From NCBI RefSeq assembly GCF_004209755.1, contig NZ_CP035913.1, forward strand, positions 4,216,001 to 4,280,000: 64,000 nucleotides of DNA, read 5' to 3'. Origin of the DNA: Pseudoduganella lutea (GTDB lineage Bacteria; Pseudomonadota; Gammaproteobacteria; Burkholderiales; Burkholderiaceae_D). Positions 8,270 to 19,756 of the stretch are shown here, one piece after another. Under the pieces are notes generated by a model. That model was not told the DNA's origin. It searched no databases and saw only the letters and a program-made list of their open reading frames with translations. A program made the translations under genes and the position numbers. Numbering within the stretch: position 1 is the first letter of the stretch; every line of letters starts with the position of its first letter.

Positions 8270-9394
8270 TCAGTAACTCGTCAACGCGCTCGGCTGCCCA
8301 CCCTTGAACGTGAAGATCGTCACCGGCGACGCCTTCATGTCGCCCTTGGCATCGAACGCATACGTGCCGGCCACGCCCTGGTACGAGCCGGCGGAAATCG
8401 CGGCGCCCACTTTCGCGGGTTCGACGGAGCCCGTCTTCTGCATGGCCTGCGCGAACAGGTTGACGGCGTCGTAGTACGACGCGGCATACACGTCCGGCTC
8501 TGCGTTGAAGCGCTTCTTGAACTTGGCCTTGAAGCCCGGGCCGCTGGCGGCCTTGTCGAGCAGGGCGCCGCCCTGCGAGCACAGCACGTTGGCGCCGACG
8601 GCATCGCCGCCCAGCTTGCCCATCTCGGCCGTGCAGATCGTGTCGCCGCCCAGCAGCCTGGCCTTGATGCCCAGCTGGCGGATCTGGCGCGCCATCGGGC
8701 CGCCCTGCGGCGCATAGCCACCGAAGAAGATCGCTTCCACGTTCTTCGGGCGCAGCTTCGTGAGGATCGAGGTGAAGTCGACCGCCTTGTCGGTCGTGTA
8801 TTCGTGGCCGGCCACCGTCATGCCTGCGGCGCGTGCGGCTTTCTTGAATTCCTCGGCCAGCCCCTGGCCGAACGCGGTGCGGTCGTCGATCACCGCCACC
8901 GTCTTCAGCTTCAGTTCCTTTGCCGCGTAGACCGCCATCCGCGAACCGAGCTGCGTATCGCTGGCGTTGACGCGGAACAGGTTTTTATAGCCCTGCTGCG
9001 TGAGTTTCGGATTGGAGGCCACGCTGGCCACCACCACGCCGGCATTGGCATACACGCGCGAAGCGGGGATCGCGACGCCCGAGTTGTATGGGCCAACCAC
9101 ATAGCGCACGCCACCGTCGGCCAGCTTTTGCGCGACGTTGACGCCGGCCTTTGGATCGCCCTGGTCGTCTTCCGACACCAGTTCGAACTTCACCTTCTTG
9201 CCGGCGACGGTGATCGGGCTGGCGTTCAGCTCCTCGATCGCCAGCCGCACGCCGTTTTCATTGTCCTTGCCGGAAAAGGCTTGCGCGCCGGACAGCGGGC
9301 CGCTGTGGCCGATGCGCACCACGGTGTCCTGCGCCGCGGCGCCGACGGTCATCGTGGCCAGCGCGAGGGCGCCGGCCAGGTTTTTGGTCTTCAT
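8270..9394 (-). CDS. Branched-chain amino-acid ABC transporter substrate-binding protein (LivJ-like)
   Basis: A 374-aa periplasmic binding protein from the ATG at 9394 (GGGAG ribosome site). The signal peptide is MKTKNLAGALALATMTVGAAAQ. The mature chain has the type I fold of the Leu/Ile/Val family: 'RIGHSGPLSGAQAFSGKD', 'LVSEDDQGDPKAGVNVAQKL', 'VVGPYNSGVAIPAS', 'AVIDDRTAFGQGLAEEFKK' and 'YAASYYDAVNLFAQAM'. No permease or ATPase genes are adjacent, so it probably serves a transporter encoded elsewhere. The frame is open about 100 codons further upstream, but that part is not signal-like. Ligand specificity cannot be fixed from sequence. Confidence 0.93.
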   Translation of the reverse strand: MKTKNLAGALALATMTVGAAAQDTVVRIGHSGPLSGAQAFSGKDNENGVRLAIEELNASPITVAGKKVKFELVSEDDQGDPKAGVNVAQKLADGGVRYVVGPYNSGVAIPASRVYANAGVVVASVASNPKLTQQGYKNLFRVNASDTQLGSRMAVYAAKELKLKTVAVIDDRTAFGQGLAEEFKKAARAAGMTVAGHEYTTDKAVDFTSILTKLRPKNVEAIFFGGYAPQGGPMARQIRQLGIKARLLGGDTICTAEMGKLGGDAVGANVLCSQGGALLDKAASGPGFKAKFKKRFNAEPDVYAASYYDAVNLFAQAMQKTGSVEPAKVGAAISAGSYQGVAGTYAFDAKGDMKASPVTIFTFKGGQPSALTSY

Positions 9395-9476
9395 TCGAAC
9401 GTCTCCCGTCGTTATAGTCGAGTCCGGTGAATTATCCACGTTCTCGCGGCGGGAGCAAGCGATGCGATGGCTCCGC

Positions 9477-11981
9477 TCAGACCGGCGGCACGGTGCCCGT
9501 CCGGGTAACCGGCCGCACCGCCGGGTTGATCTCGTTGCGCGGCGGTGGCGCCGAACCCGCGTTCGGGCCGCCGCCAATGCCGCCGGCCAGGTACTGCGCG
9601 GCGATGGCCGCGGCCGTGGATGGGTCGGCCGCGTTCGGCGCGCGCGCGGCATTGTTCGCGGCAGCCCCCGCACCTGCCGCGCCTGCTGCACCTGCATCGG
9701 TACCCGGCGTGCCCGGCGCCGTACCGGCCGGAGCCCCCGTTGCCGATGGGGTGCCGCCGGCCGTGGTACCCGCTGCCGGATTGGCCGGCGTGCTCAGCGA
9801 AGCCTGCGCGGCCGCCGCCGTATCCGCCGCCGCCTGCGCAATGGCGGCGCCATCGGCGGTGGCCGCCGCAGCAGCGGCGATCTGCGCGTCGGCCGCGGCG
9901 CCTGCCACGGCCTGCTCGTTCGCCATGCCGGCCAGCGCCGTCGCACCGGTGGCGGTGCCGCGGCCTGCCGCCGCTGCCGCCTGTTGCGTGCGCAGCGCCA
10001 CGCGCTGCTGGTCGAGAATCGTCTGCGCGCGTTCCGCACCCTGTTCCTGCAGCACCCGCAGCGCATCGCGCCGGCGCGCGTTTTCGGCCTCGGTCAGCTG
10101 GGCCGCCTGGCGGGCGTCATTGGACTGCTGGATCGCGGCCTGCCGTGTCGCTTCCTCGCGCACCTGCACGAGGCGCTGTTCCAGCAAGGTGTCCTCCTGT
10201 ACCGCCTGCGTCTGCTGCGTCGCGATGCGGCGTGCTTCGAGCAGGCGGTCCTGTGCCAGGCGGTCGGTTTGCACCACCGTGTCCTGGCGGGCTTCGTCGA
10301 GGCGGTCGGCCAGCCGCTGCGCGGCCGCGTCTTCCTCGCGCGTGGTGGTCAGCTGGCGCGTCGCGGCGGCCCGCAGTTCCTGCAGCCGCTGGTCCTGCGT
10401 GACGACATCCTGCTGTTCGGCCAGCGCCTCGTTCGCGGTCTGCCGTGCCAGCGCCAGGCGGTCGGCCGCCGCCCGTTCCTGCTGCGTCAGTGCCGCGCGG
10501 TCGCGGTCGAGCCGTGCCGCTTCGTCGCGTGCCACTTCCTGGCGCCGCGCTTCGGCATTGGCGGCCACCGCCGCGCGCTCGGCGGCAAAACGCTCCGCTG
10601 CCAGCTGGCGGGCCAGCGCATCGGCCCTGGCCTGGTCGGGCGACGTGGTAGCGGCAGGCGGGGTCTGCACCGGGTTGGCCTGCGCTTCGCCCGTGGCGCC
10701 TGTCACGCGCGTGGGAGGCGGCTGCACCGCATCGCTCGCGGCCTGCCGGGCGTCGGCCGTTTCGGCTGCCGTCGTTGGCACGGGGTTGGCAAGGGCTTGC
10801 GGCGCATAATTAGGGACTTGCTGAGTGGGGACTTGCTGAGCCGGGACCTGCTGCGCGGGTGGTTGTTGCGTCGGCACCTGTTGCGCCGGCACTTGCTGGG
10901 GTAGCGCCTGCAGCGTCGGGCTTTGCTGCGCCAGCGCCTGCTGCGATACCGGCTGCTGCGATACCGGCTGCGCGGGTACCTGTTGCGCGGGTATCTGTTG
11001 CGGCACTTGCTGCGCTGCGGCCTGCTGTGCCGGGGCCTGTGCCGCGGCATTGGCCGGCAGTGGGTCAGGGGCCGCTGGCTGCGCACCGATCGTCAACTGC
11101 GCATTCTGTTGCGGCGCGTTGGCCGGACCGAGCGCGCCGCTGGCGCTGTTGTTGGCCTGCGCGGCCGTCAGCTCGGCGGCCTGGTTGTTCAGCATGGCCG
11201 CCGGCGTTCCGGAGCTGGCGATCTGCGGCGCCTCGGGCTGGCGCCCGGCGCCGCTGGCTGGCGCGTTGGCATCGTCGGCCGCGTCGTCGGCATCGCCGGC
11301 CGGGGCATTCTGCTGGTTCGGCTGCACGGCCGTATCGCGCAGCGCATTGCGGAACGCCGCGTCGCTGATCTCGCTCGGCGGCAGGTTGGTCGTGGGTGGT
11401 GGCTGCAGCGTGTTGCCGTCCGGGCCGATGGCATCCTGCTCGTGCGCCAGCGCGCTGGCCACTTCGTCGAAGCTGCCGGCGGCGCGCGCCAGCGTCTGCA
11501 GCGTGCCTTGCCGGTCGGCCTCGAACGCGGCCAGCAGCCGGCGATTGTCCACCGCGAGCATGTCGCCGTCGTCGCCCAGCAGCGAAGGCTCGAGGTCGAT
11601 CCCCAGCTGCGCCAGCCCGGCGCGCTGTTCGGCGAAGGTTTGCGCCAGGCGCCCGGCCAGTGCACTGGCCGGCAGCGCTTCGCCGGAGGGCGGCGCCAGC
11701 GTGTCGACGGCGCGGCCGATGTTGAACGCTTCGACCAGTTCGCCAGCGGCGGTGCCCAGCTGTTCCAGGTCCGTATCGGTGATGCGCGCGCCGCTCGCGG
11801 CCGCCAGTTCGCCCAGCCGTTTCTGCGACAGCGCGAGCGTGCCCATGAACTGGCCGAGCGACGACACATCCACGTCGGAGCTCGGCGGCACATCCTGGCC
11901 CACGGGCGCCACACCCACGCCGCCCGTGCCGAACAGGGTGGACATGCCGGACGGTTCAGTCACAGAAGAGATTGGAAACAT
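9477..11981 (-). CDS. Large Ala/Gln/Pro-rich repeat protein of unknown function
   Basis: An 834-aa protein from the ATG at 11981 with a strong GGAGG. The ordered N-terminal part (about 35-180) contains 'GIDLEPSLLGDDGDMLAVDN' followed by 'RRLLAAFEADRQGTLQTLAR', resembling segments of flagellar hook-associated FliD proteins. Residues about 320-410 are a run of short repeats based on QQVPA/QQVPT. Residues about 450-660 are a charged Ala/Gln/Arg/Glu helix rich in 'AARRQ' and 'LAEQ' units, probably coiled coil. The C-terminal 150 residues are Ala/Gly/Pro/Thr-rich. No signal peptide or membrane segment is visible. I do not recognise a family; a structural or flagellar-associated role is a weak guess. 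Confidence 0.75.
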   Translation of the reverse strand: MFPISSVTEPSGMSTLFGTGGVGVAPVGQDVPPSSDVDVSSLGQFMGTLALSQKRLGELAAASGARITDTDLEQLGTAAGELVEAFNIGRAVDTLAPPSGEALPASALAGRLAQTFAEQRAGLAQLGIDLEPSLLGDDGDMLAVDNRRLLAAFEADRQGTLQTLARAAGSFDEVASALAHEQDAIGPDGNTLQPPPTTNLPPSEISDAAFRNALRDTAVQPNQQNAPAGDADDAADDANAPASGAGRQPEAPQIASSGTPAAMLNNQAAELTAAQANNSASGALGPANAPQQNAQLTIGAQPAAPDPLPANAAAQAPAQQAAAQQVPQQIPAQQVPAQPVSQQPVSQQALAQQSPTLQALPQQVPAQQVPTQQPPAQQVPAQQVPTQQVPNYAPQALANPVPTTAAETADARQAASDAVQPPPTRVTGATGEAQANPVQTPPAATTSPDQARADALARQLAAERFAAERAAVAANAEARRQEVARDEAARLDRDRAALTQQERAAADRLALARQTANEALAEQQDVVTQDQRLQELRAAATRQLTTTREEDAAAQRLADRLDEARQDTVVQTDRLAQDRLLEARRIATQQTQAVQEDTLLEQRLVQVREEATRQAAIQQSNDARQAAQLTEAENARRRDALRVLQEQGAERAQTILDQQRVALRTQQAAAAAGRGTATGATALAGMANEQAVAGAAADAQIAAAAAATADGAAIAQAAADTAAAAQASLSTPANPAAGTTAGGTPSATGAPAGTAPGTPGTDAGAAGAAGAGAAANNAARAPNAADPSTAAAIAAQYLAGGIGGGPNAGSAPPPRNEINPAVRPVTRTGTVPPV

Positions 11982-12052
11982 GGCGCACCTCCGATGCTTG
12001 ATCCGGGCAGCATGCCATAACGGGCGCGCGGATGGCGCACCGGCCTGCTGCC

Positions 12053-12089
12053 CGACGTTAGCTCTTTGCTGCTCGACGTTAGCTCTTTG
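12053..12089. repeat. Two 16-bp direct repeats between divergent genes
   Basis: CGACGTTAGCTCTTTG occurs at 12053-12068 and 12074-12089, exactly 21 bp apart, that is two helical turns. The site lies between the divergent repeat-protein gene and the ElaB-like gene, 77 bp before the latter. The spacing suggests tandem regulator binding on one DNA face. Confidence 0.6.
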
Positions 12090-12165
12090 TTATGCACCGC
12101 ACTGTGCAACCGTGTCGAACGGCCTATCGTTGGTCCTGCACACACCAACCAAGAGGATACCGATC

Positions 12166-12630
12166 ATGGACAACGAAAAATCGACCATCAATGCGACGGG
12201 CACCGTGACGCCAATCGGCAATAACAACCGCACCGACGCCCTTAACACGATCGACAAGGCCGCTGACAAGGTACAGCCGGCCGCCGACAAGGCTGCCAGC
12301 GCCGCGCACAGCGCCGTCGACAAGATCGCCGACAAGGTGCCGGCCGCCGCCGAGAAGGTGCACAGCACCGTCGAGAAGCTGGCCGAGAAAGTGCCTGCCA
12401 CTACCGACCGCCTGGTGGGCAAGGCCCACGACACCGTGGAAAAAGTATCGGCCAAGGCCGGCGCCGTGTCCGAAGTGCTGAGCCAGAAAGCCGCCGACCT
12501 GAACGTGGCCTATGGCCGCCTGGCCGAAACGGGTCGCAGCTATGTGCGCAAGAGCCCAGGCACGTCCGTGCTGGTTGCCCTGGCCGCCGGCTACGCCGTG
12601 TCGAAGCTGCTGGGTTCGCGCCGCCATTGA
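12166..12630 (+). CDS. ElaB/YqjD-like (DUF883-type) membrane-anchored protein
   Basis: A 154-aa protein from the ATG at 12166 (AGAGGAT ribosome site). The middle is an amphipathic helix of near-repeats (DKAADKVQPAADKAASAAH, DKIADKVPAAAEKVHSTVEK) like apolipoprotein or LEA helices. The C-terminus has the family pattern: 'GRSYVRKSPGTSVLVALAAG' then 'YAVSKLLGSRRH', one membrane helix with a basic end. In enterobacteria such proteins are inner-membrane tail-anchored, stationary-phase and ribosome-associated. It lies just upstream of the large catalase, which fits a stress role. Larger ORFs covering it start in the antisense of the repeat gene and are not real. Confidence 0.8.
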   Translation: MDNEKSTINATGTVTPIGNNNRTDALNTIDKAADKVQPAADKAASAAHSAVDKIADKVPAAAEKVHSTVEKLAEKVPATTDRLVGKAHDTVEKVSAKAGAVSEVLSQKAADLNVAYGRLAETGRSYVRKSPGTSVLVALAAGYAVSKLLGSRRH

Positions 12631-12668
12631 TCGATCGCTGCTGCAAGGGTTTGCAGCACTGATGGCCC

Positions 12669-12731
12669 GCCGTCCGCTTCCCCTTGCGGACGGCAACGCC
12701 CGGTCGTGCACCCGCACGTCCGGGCGTCTTT
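12669..12731 (+). terminator. Double hairpin after the ElaB-like gene
   Basis: First stem: GCCGTCCGC (12669-12677) with GCGGACGGC (12686-12694). Second stem: ACGCCCGG (12696-12703) with CCGGGCGT (12720-12727), carrying an inner CGTGC/GCACG stem and followed by CTTTG. It is probably a terminator separating the gene from the catalase. Confidence 0.55.
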
Positions 12732-12794
12732 GCGCCCGCTCCGTGCCGTTCACGGGATGCTGGCGCGGCATTCCCATAATTTTCAAGGAACCTA

Positions 12795-15215
<2,421 letters not shown>

Positions 15216-15223
15216 GCCCATCC

Positions 15224-15304
15224 ACCACCCCGGCAGGGCTGTAGCTCTGCCATAGGTGGTGCCCGGCCCGGTTGCATGCGCCACGCGCGGCAGCCGGGCT
15301 TTAT
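15224..15304 (+). terminator. Stem-loops downstream of katE
   Basis: A first hairpin pairs ACCACC (15224-15229) with GGTGGT (15255-15260), and inside it GGCAGGGC with GCTCTGCC. A second pairs GCCCGGC (15261-15267) with GCCGGGC (15293-15299) and ends in TTTAT. The second looks more like a terminator, although its loop is long. Confidence 0.45.
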
Positions 15305-15331
15305 CATTCGTCGAGCCCGCAAAGTTTCTTC

Positions 15332-15411
15332 AAAACCGGTGACAGACCGCTGCGGCGGACCGACCGGTTTTCTTGGAATATTCCTGGAAACCGGTGTCTG
15401 TCACCGGTTTT
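15332..15411. repeat. REP-like palindrome pair (GACAGAC core)
   Basis: AAAACCGGTGACAGAC (15332-15347) and its exact reverse complement GTCTGTCACCGGTTTT (15396-15411) flank a centre that is itself nearly palindromic (ACCGGTTTTC...GGAAACCGGT). It lies in the leader of the efflux operon. The layout resembles two further palindrome sets near 26.3 and 33.1 kb. Confidence 0.75.
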
Positions 15412-15432
15412 CCTGCAACTTTTTACGATTGC

Positions 15433-17109
15433 ATGGACGTCTACGCCCCCCAGACCTGGAAGCCCCATGAGCGGCCGATGCTGCCGGGGTCGCCGTCGTC
15501 GCCGCTGCATTCCACGCCGCGGCGCCTCGCTTACCTGCTGGTGGGTTTCATCGTGGCCCTCACGGGTGGGCTGGGCAATGCACTTGTCACCGTCAACCTC
15601 GTGTATGCGCAAGGTTCGCTGGGCGTCTATTCGGCCGAGATCCAGTGGCTACCCACGGTGTACGTGATGGCCAACGTGTCGATGAACCTGCTGCTGGTGA
15701 AGTTTCGCCAGCAGTTCGGCCTGCGCCTGTTCACCGAACTGTTCCTCGTGCTGTATGCGCTGGCCACGCTGGCCCACCTGTTCGTGCACGGCCTGGGTTC
15801 GGCGATCGCCGTGCGCGCGGCCAGTGGCATCTCGGGGGCTGCGCTCACCACGCTGGGGCTGTATTACACGCCGCAGGGCTTTCCGGCCCAGCACCGGCTG
15901 AAGGGCGTGGTGCTGGGCATCGGCTTTTCGCAGCTGGCGCTGCCGATCGCGCGGCTGTTTTCCACCGAGCTGCTGGAAATCGCCGAATGGCGCGGCCTGT
16001 ACTGGTTCGAGCTGGGCATGTGCCTGGTATCGCTGGGTTGCGTGCTGTTGCTGAAGCTGCCGCCGGGGGACCGCATCCGCGTCTTTGAAAAGCTCGACGC
16101 CGTGACCTTCGCCCTGTTCGCGCCGGGCGTGGCGCTGCTGTGCGCCGTGCTGGGCCTGGGGCGCGCCGTGTGGTGGTTCGAGGCGCCATGGCTGGGCTGG
16201 TGCCTGGCCGGTTCCATCGTGCTGATCACGGCGGCGGTGGCGATCGAGCACAATCGCGCCCGGCCCCTGCTGAACATCCGCTGGCTGACGACGTCGAACA
16301 TGGTGCGCCTGGCCCTGTCGGTGCTGCTGATCCGCATCGTGCAGTCGGAAGCCACGGGCACCGTCGGCTTCCTGCAGGCACTGGGCCTGCAGAATGACCA
16401 GATGCGCGACCTGTGGCTCGTCACGCTGGTCGCCAGCATCGCCGGCATGGCGGCCAGCGCGCTGACGATCGCGCCCAGCCGCATCCAGGGATCGCTGATG
16501 TTCGCGCTACTGCTGATGGCGATCGGCGCTTACATGGATTCGCATGCCACCAACCTCACGCGGCCGGACCAGATGTTCATCAGCCAGGCGCTGCTGGCCT
16601 TTGCCGGCGTGTTCTTCATCGGCCCCGTGTTTGTCTCCGGCTTCGGCGCGATCATCGCCCAGCCAAGCAACCTGATCAGCTTCTCGCTGATGTTCTCGAT
16701 GACGCAGAACCTGGGCGGCCTGCTCGGCTCCGCGCTGGTGGGCACCGTGCAGGTGCTGCGTGAAAAATACCATTCCAGCCAGCTGGTCGAGCACCTCACG
16801 CTGATCGATCCGCTGGTGGCCAGCCGCGTGCAGGGCAGTGGCGCCGCACTGGCCGGCACGCTGGGCGACCCGGCGCTGCGCAGCGCGCAGGGCGTGGCAT
16901 CGCTTGGCGCGGCCGCCACGCGCGAAGCCAACATCCTCGCCTACAACGACGTCTTCCTGCTGATCAGCATCGTCGCCATCGCCACGCTGGCGTGGATGCT
17001 GCTGCACTACCTGTGGCAGATGTGCACCGTGTGCCGTCCCGCCATGCCGGCGCAGAACGCCCAGACGGGCATGGCCAGGGTATCCCTCGACAACTCCGGA
17101 TCGAAATGA
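15433..17109 (+). CDS. MFS drug-efflux transporter, DHA2/EmrB-like
   Basis: A 558-aa integral membrane protein with about 14 hydrophobic segments, the size and layout of the DHA2 (14-TM) drug:H+ antiporters. The first helix is 'LAYLLVGFIVALTGGLGNAL'. The start chosen is the ATG at 15433 (MDVYAPQTWKPHERP); no good ribosome site is visible, and TTG 15373 and ATG 15478 are alternatives. Its TGA overlaps the adaptor ATG (ATGA, 17106-17109), and an outer-membrane lipoprotein follows, giving an EmrAB-TolC-type tripartite pump. The substrate is unknown. A REP-like palindrome lies in its leader. Confidence 0.9.
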   Translation: MDVYAPQTWKPHERPMLPGSPSSPLHSTPRRLAYLLVGFIVALTGGLGNALVTVNLVYAQGSLGVYSAEIQWLPTVYVMANVSMNLLLVKFRQQFGLRLFTELFLVLYALATLAHLFVHGLGSAIAVRAASGISGAALTTLGLYYTPQGFPAQHRLKGVVLGIGFSQLALPIARLFSTELLEIAEWRGLYWFELGMCLVSLGCVLLLKLPPGDRIRVFEKLDAVTFALFAPGVALLCAVLGLGRAVWWFEAPWLGWCLAGSIVLITAAVAIEHNRARPLLNIRWLTTSNMVRLALSVLLIRIVQSEATGTVGFLQALGLQNDQMRDLWLVTLVASIAGMAASALTIAPSRIQGSLMFALLLMAIGAYMDSHATNLTRPDQMFISQALLAFAGVFFIGPVFVSGFGAIIAQPSNLISFSLMFSMTQNLGGLLGSALVGTVQVLREKYHSSQLVEHLTLIDPLVASRVQGSGAALAGTLGDPALRSAQGVASLGAAATREANILAYNDVFLLISIVAIATLAWMLLHYLWQMCTVCRPAMPAQNAQTGMARVSLDNSGSK

Positions 17110-18263
17110 GCGCAAACGACACCACCCCACCTCCAGCAACCGCGCCCACGCCGGCCGCACCGGCACCGGCACCAGCACCCGCACCGGCGTCGGGTCAGCC
17201 CGACCGGCCGCACCGCTGGCTGGCGACCGTCGGCTTTGCGCTGATCGCGCTGATCGGCGTGCTCATCGTGCTGTACGCATGGCGGCTGCCGCCGTTCACC
17301 AGCCCGGTCGTGTCGACGGAGAACGCGCTGGTGCGGGGCCAGGTGACGGTGATCGGCACCCAGCTGTCCGGCTATGTCACGCAGGTGCACGTGCAGGATT
17401 TCCAGTTTGTGAAGGGCGGCGACCTGCTGGTGGAGATCGACCGCCGAGTCTACGAGCAGCGCTACGAGCAGGCCGAGGCGCAATTGGCTGCGCAGAAGGC
17501 GGCGCTGGAGAACTGGGGCCAGTCGCGGCGCAGCGCCGCCGCCACCATCGCGCTGCAGGAAGCGGCGCTGGCCAACGCGCGGGCCCAGGCGAAACGCGCC
17601 AGCGCCGACCTGGAGCGCGTCGAGCAGCTGGTGCAGGATGGTTCGCTGTCGCAGCGCGAGCGCGATGCCCAGCGCGCGGCGCATGCGCAGGCCCAGGCGG
17701 CCGTGGCACAGGCGCTGGCCAATGTCGAGATCTCGCGGCAACAGTCGCAATCGGTCACCGTCAATCGCGCCGCGCTGGAAGCGGCAGTCGCCAATGCGCA
17801 GGCGGCCCTGAAGGCGGCAAAGGTGGACCTGGACAATACGCGCATCATCGCGCCGGCCGATGGCCAGCTGGGCCAGGTCGGCGTGCGGCGCGGCGCCTTC
17901 GTCAACTCGGGCGCCCAGCTGATGGCCCTGGTGCCACGCCAGATGTGGGTCATCGCCAACCTGAAGGAAACCCAGATGAATGGCGTGCGTGTCGGCCAGA
18001 GCGCCACGTTCAAGGTCGATGCGCTCGATGGCACGGTGCTGACCGGGCAGGTCGAGCGCATCTCGCCGGCGACCGGTTCGGAATTCTCCGTGCTGCCGGC
18101 CGATAACGCTACCGGCAACTACGTGAAGATCGCCCAGCGCATTCCGGTGCGGATCCGCATCGATCCCGGCCAGAAGCTCGCCGACCGGCTGCGGCCCGGC
18201 ATGTCCGTTATCGTCAGCATCGATACGTCGGCGGAGCTCAACGACGCGGAGACGCGGCAATGA
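17106..18263 (+). CDS. EmrA/HlyD-type membrane-fusion adaptor
   Basis: A 385-aa periplasmic adaptor linking the MFS pump to the outer-membrane channel. A Pro/Ala-rich cytoplasmic tail (PAPAPAPAPAS) precedes one membrane helix (about 40-60), then the lipoyl half-motif 'GYVTQVHVQDFQFVKGGDLL', a long coiled-coil hairpin (about 115-240), the second half 'TRIIAPADGQLGQVGVRRGA' and a beta-barrel. Both ends overlap neighbours by 4 bp (ATGA at 17106 and 18260), so the three pump genes are translationally coupled. Confidence 0.93.
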   Translation: MSANDTTPPPATAPTPAAPAPAPAPAPASGQPDRPHRWLATVGFALIALIGVLIVLYAWRLPPFTSPVVSTENALVRGQVTVIGTQLSGYVTQVHVQDFQFVKGGDLLVEIDRRVYEQRYEQAEAQLAAQKAALENWGQSRRSAAATIALQEAALANARAQAKRASADLERVEQLVQDGSLSQRERDAQRAAHAQAQAAVAQALANVEISRQQSQSVTVNRAALEAAVANAQAALKAAKVDLDNTRIIAPADGQLGQVGVRRGAFVNSGAQLMALVPRQMWVIANLKETQMNGVRVGQSATFKVDALDGTVLTGQVERISPATGSEFSVLPADNATGNYVKIAQRIPVRIRIDPGQKLADRLRPGMSVIVSIDTSAELNDAETRQ

Positions 18264-19699
18264 GGGCTGCGGTGCTGAAGCCGTTGCCGATGCTGGTACC
18301 GACGCTGGTAATGCTGGCTGCGCTGGCCGGCTGCGCCGCGAAAGTGGCGCCTCCGCCAGCGTCGCAGTTGCAGGTGCCCGCGCAGTGGCGCGCGCCGCTG
18401 CCGGAAGGTTCATCGGGGCTGCCGGTCGATGCGCAATGGTGGCAGGGCTTCGATGACCCGGCCCTCACGGCGCTGGTCACGCGGGCGCTGGCAAACAATG
18501 GCGACCTGCGCGTGGCACGCGAGCGGATCGAGGACTACCGCGCCCGCGTGCGTGCCGCGGCCGCCGCGCAGCAGCCCACGCTGTCGTTCGACACGTCGCC
18601 CACCCGTGCCCGCACGCTGTCCGCCGCGACCGGCCGGCCTTACGTGGCCAACGCCTTCCAGGCCGAGTTCCAGGCAGCCTACGAGATTGACGTGTGGGGC
18701 CGCCTGGCCAACGCTACCGAAGCCGCGGCCGCCACTCTACGCGGCGAGCAGGCCAGCCTCGATGCGGCGGCCCTGTCGGTCGCGGCCAATGCCGCTTCCG
18801 GCTACCTGAACCTGCGCGGGCTCGATGCGCAGCTCGAGCTGGCGCGGGCGACGCTGCAACTGCGCGAGCGCTCGCGCGACCTGGCACGGCGCCAGTTCGA
18901 GGTGGGCTACAGTTCGCGCCTCGAATGGCTGCAGGCGCAGGCCGAATACGACACGGCGGCCGAGCAGGTCCCGCAATTGCAGCGACAGATCTTCGAGCAG
19001 GAAAACGCCCTGGCGCTGCTGGCCGGTGAGTCGCCCGGCACGCCCGGCATCATCCTGCGTGGCAAGGCGCTGTCCGAGCTGATGCCGCCACCGGTGCCGG
19101 CCGGGCTGCCGTCCGACCTGCTGCGCCGCCGCCCGGACATCGCGCGTGCCGAACAGGCCATCGCGGCCGCCAGCGCGCAGCTGGCCGCCACGCGCGACCA
19201 GCTGCTGCCCACGTTCCGCCTGACGGCCGCCGGCGGCATCCAGTCCACCGAACTGTCCGACCTGCTGCACGGGCCCACGCGGCTGTGGCGCCTGTCCGGC
19301 GCGCTGGTGGCGCCGCTGTTCGATGGCGGCCGCGTGCAGGCCGCCACCGATTCGGCCGCCGCCCAGCGCAACCAGGCATTGATCGCGTATGAAAACACCG
19401 TGCGGCAGGCCTTTGCCGAAACGGAAAATGGCCTCGACGCGATCACGCGGCTGCGCGAACAAGTGGTGCAGAACGACGCGCGCCGCGCCACCGCCGCCGA
19501 AACGCTGCGCATCGCCCACAACCGCTATGCCAACGGCTATGCCGCCTACCTGGAAGAACTCGATGCGCAGCGCAGCCTGTACGCGGCGGACGTGGCGCGC
19601 CTGCAGTTGCGGGCGCGCCTGCTGGCGGCGTCGGTCGATCTGTACCGGGCGATGGGGGGAGGGTGGACGGCGCCAGCCCCGCCGCCGCCCTCGCGATAG
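18260..19699 (+). CDS. Outer-membrane efflux lipoprotein (NodT family)
   Basis: A 479-aa TolC-like channel. The lipobox is 'MLAALAGCAAKV', with the lipid Cys at about residue 22. Two outer-membrane efflux repeats follow, with characteristic 'EAAAATLRGEQASLDAAALS', 'SGYLNLRGLDAQLELARATL' and, in repeat two, 'RRRPDIARAEQAIAAASAQL' and 'GALVAPLFDGGRVQAATDSA'. It is the last gene of the EmrAB-like operon; the GNAT gene follows 57 bp later. Confidence 0.94.
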   Translation: MRAAVLKPLPMLVPTLVMLAALAGCAAKVAPPPASQLQVPAQWRAPLPEGSSGLPVDAQWWQGFDDPALTALVTRALANNGDLRVARERIEDYRARVRAAAAAQQPTLSFDTSPTRARTLSAATGRPYVANAFQAEFQAAYEIDVWGRLANATEAAAATLRGEQASLDAAALSVAANAASGYLNLRGLDAQLELARATLQLRERSRDLARRQFEVGYSSRLEWLQAQAEYDTAAEQVPQLQRQIFEQENALALLAGESPGTPGIILRGKALSELMPPPVPAGLPSDLLRRRPDIARAEQAIAAASAQLAATRDQLLPTFRLTAAGGIQSTELSDLLHGPTRLWRLSGALVAPLFDGGRVQAATDSAAAQRNQALIAYENTVRQAFAETENGLDAITRLREQVVQNDARRATAAETLRIAHNRYANGYAAYLEELDAQRSLYAADVARLQLRARLLAASVDLYRAMGGGWTAPAPPPPSR

Positions 19700-19756
19700 G
19701 CCGTCAGGTCATCGCGCATTGATGATCGCCCATCGACAACCGGGTATGATTGCCCG

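Noticed and set aside
10800..11040. Repeated short units resembling a CRISPR array
   Set aside because: The units are 15-18 bp, imperfect, in frame and contiguous, encoding QQVPA-type peptides; there are no unique spacers and no cas genes.
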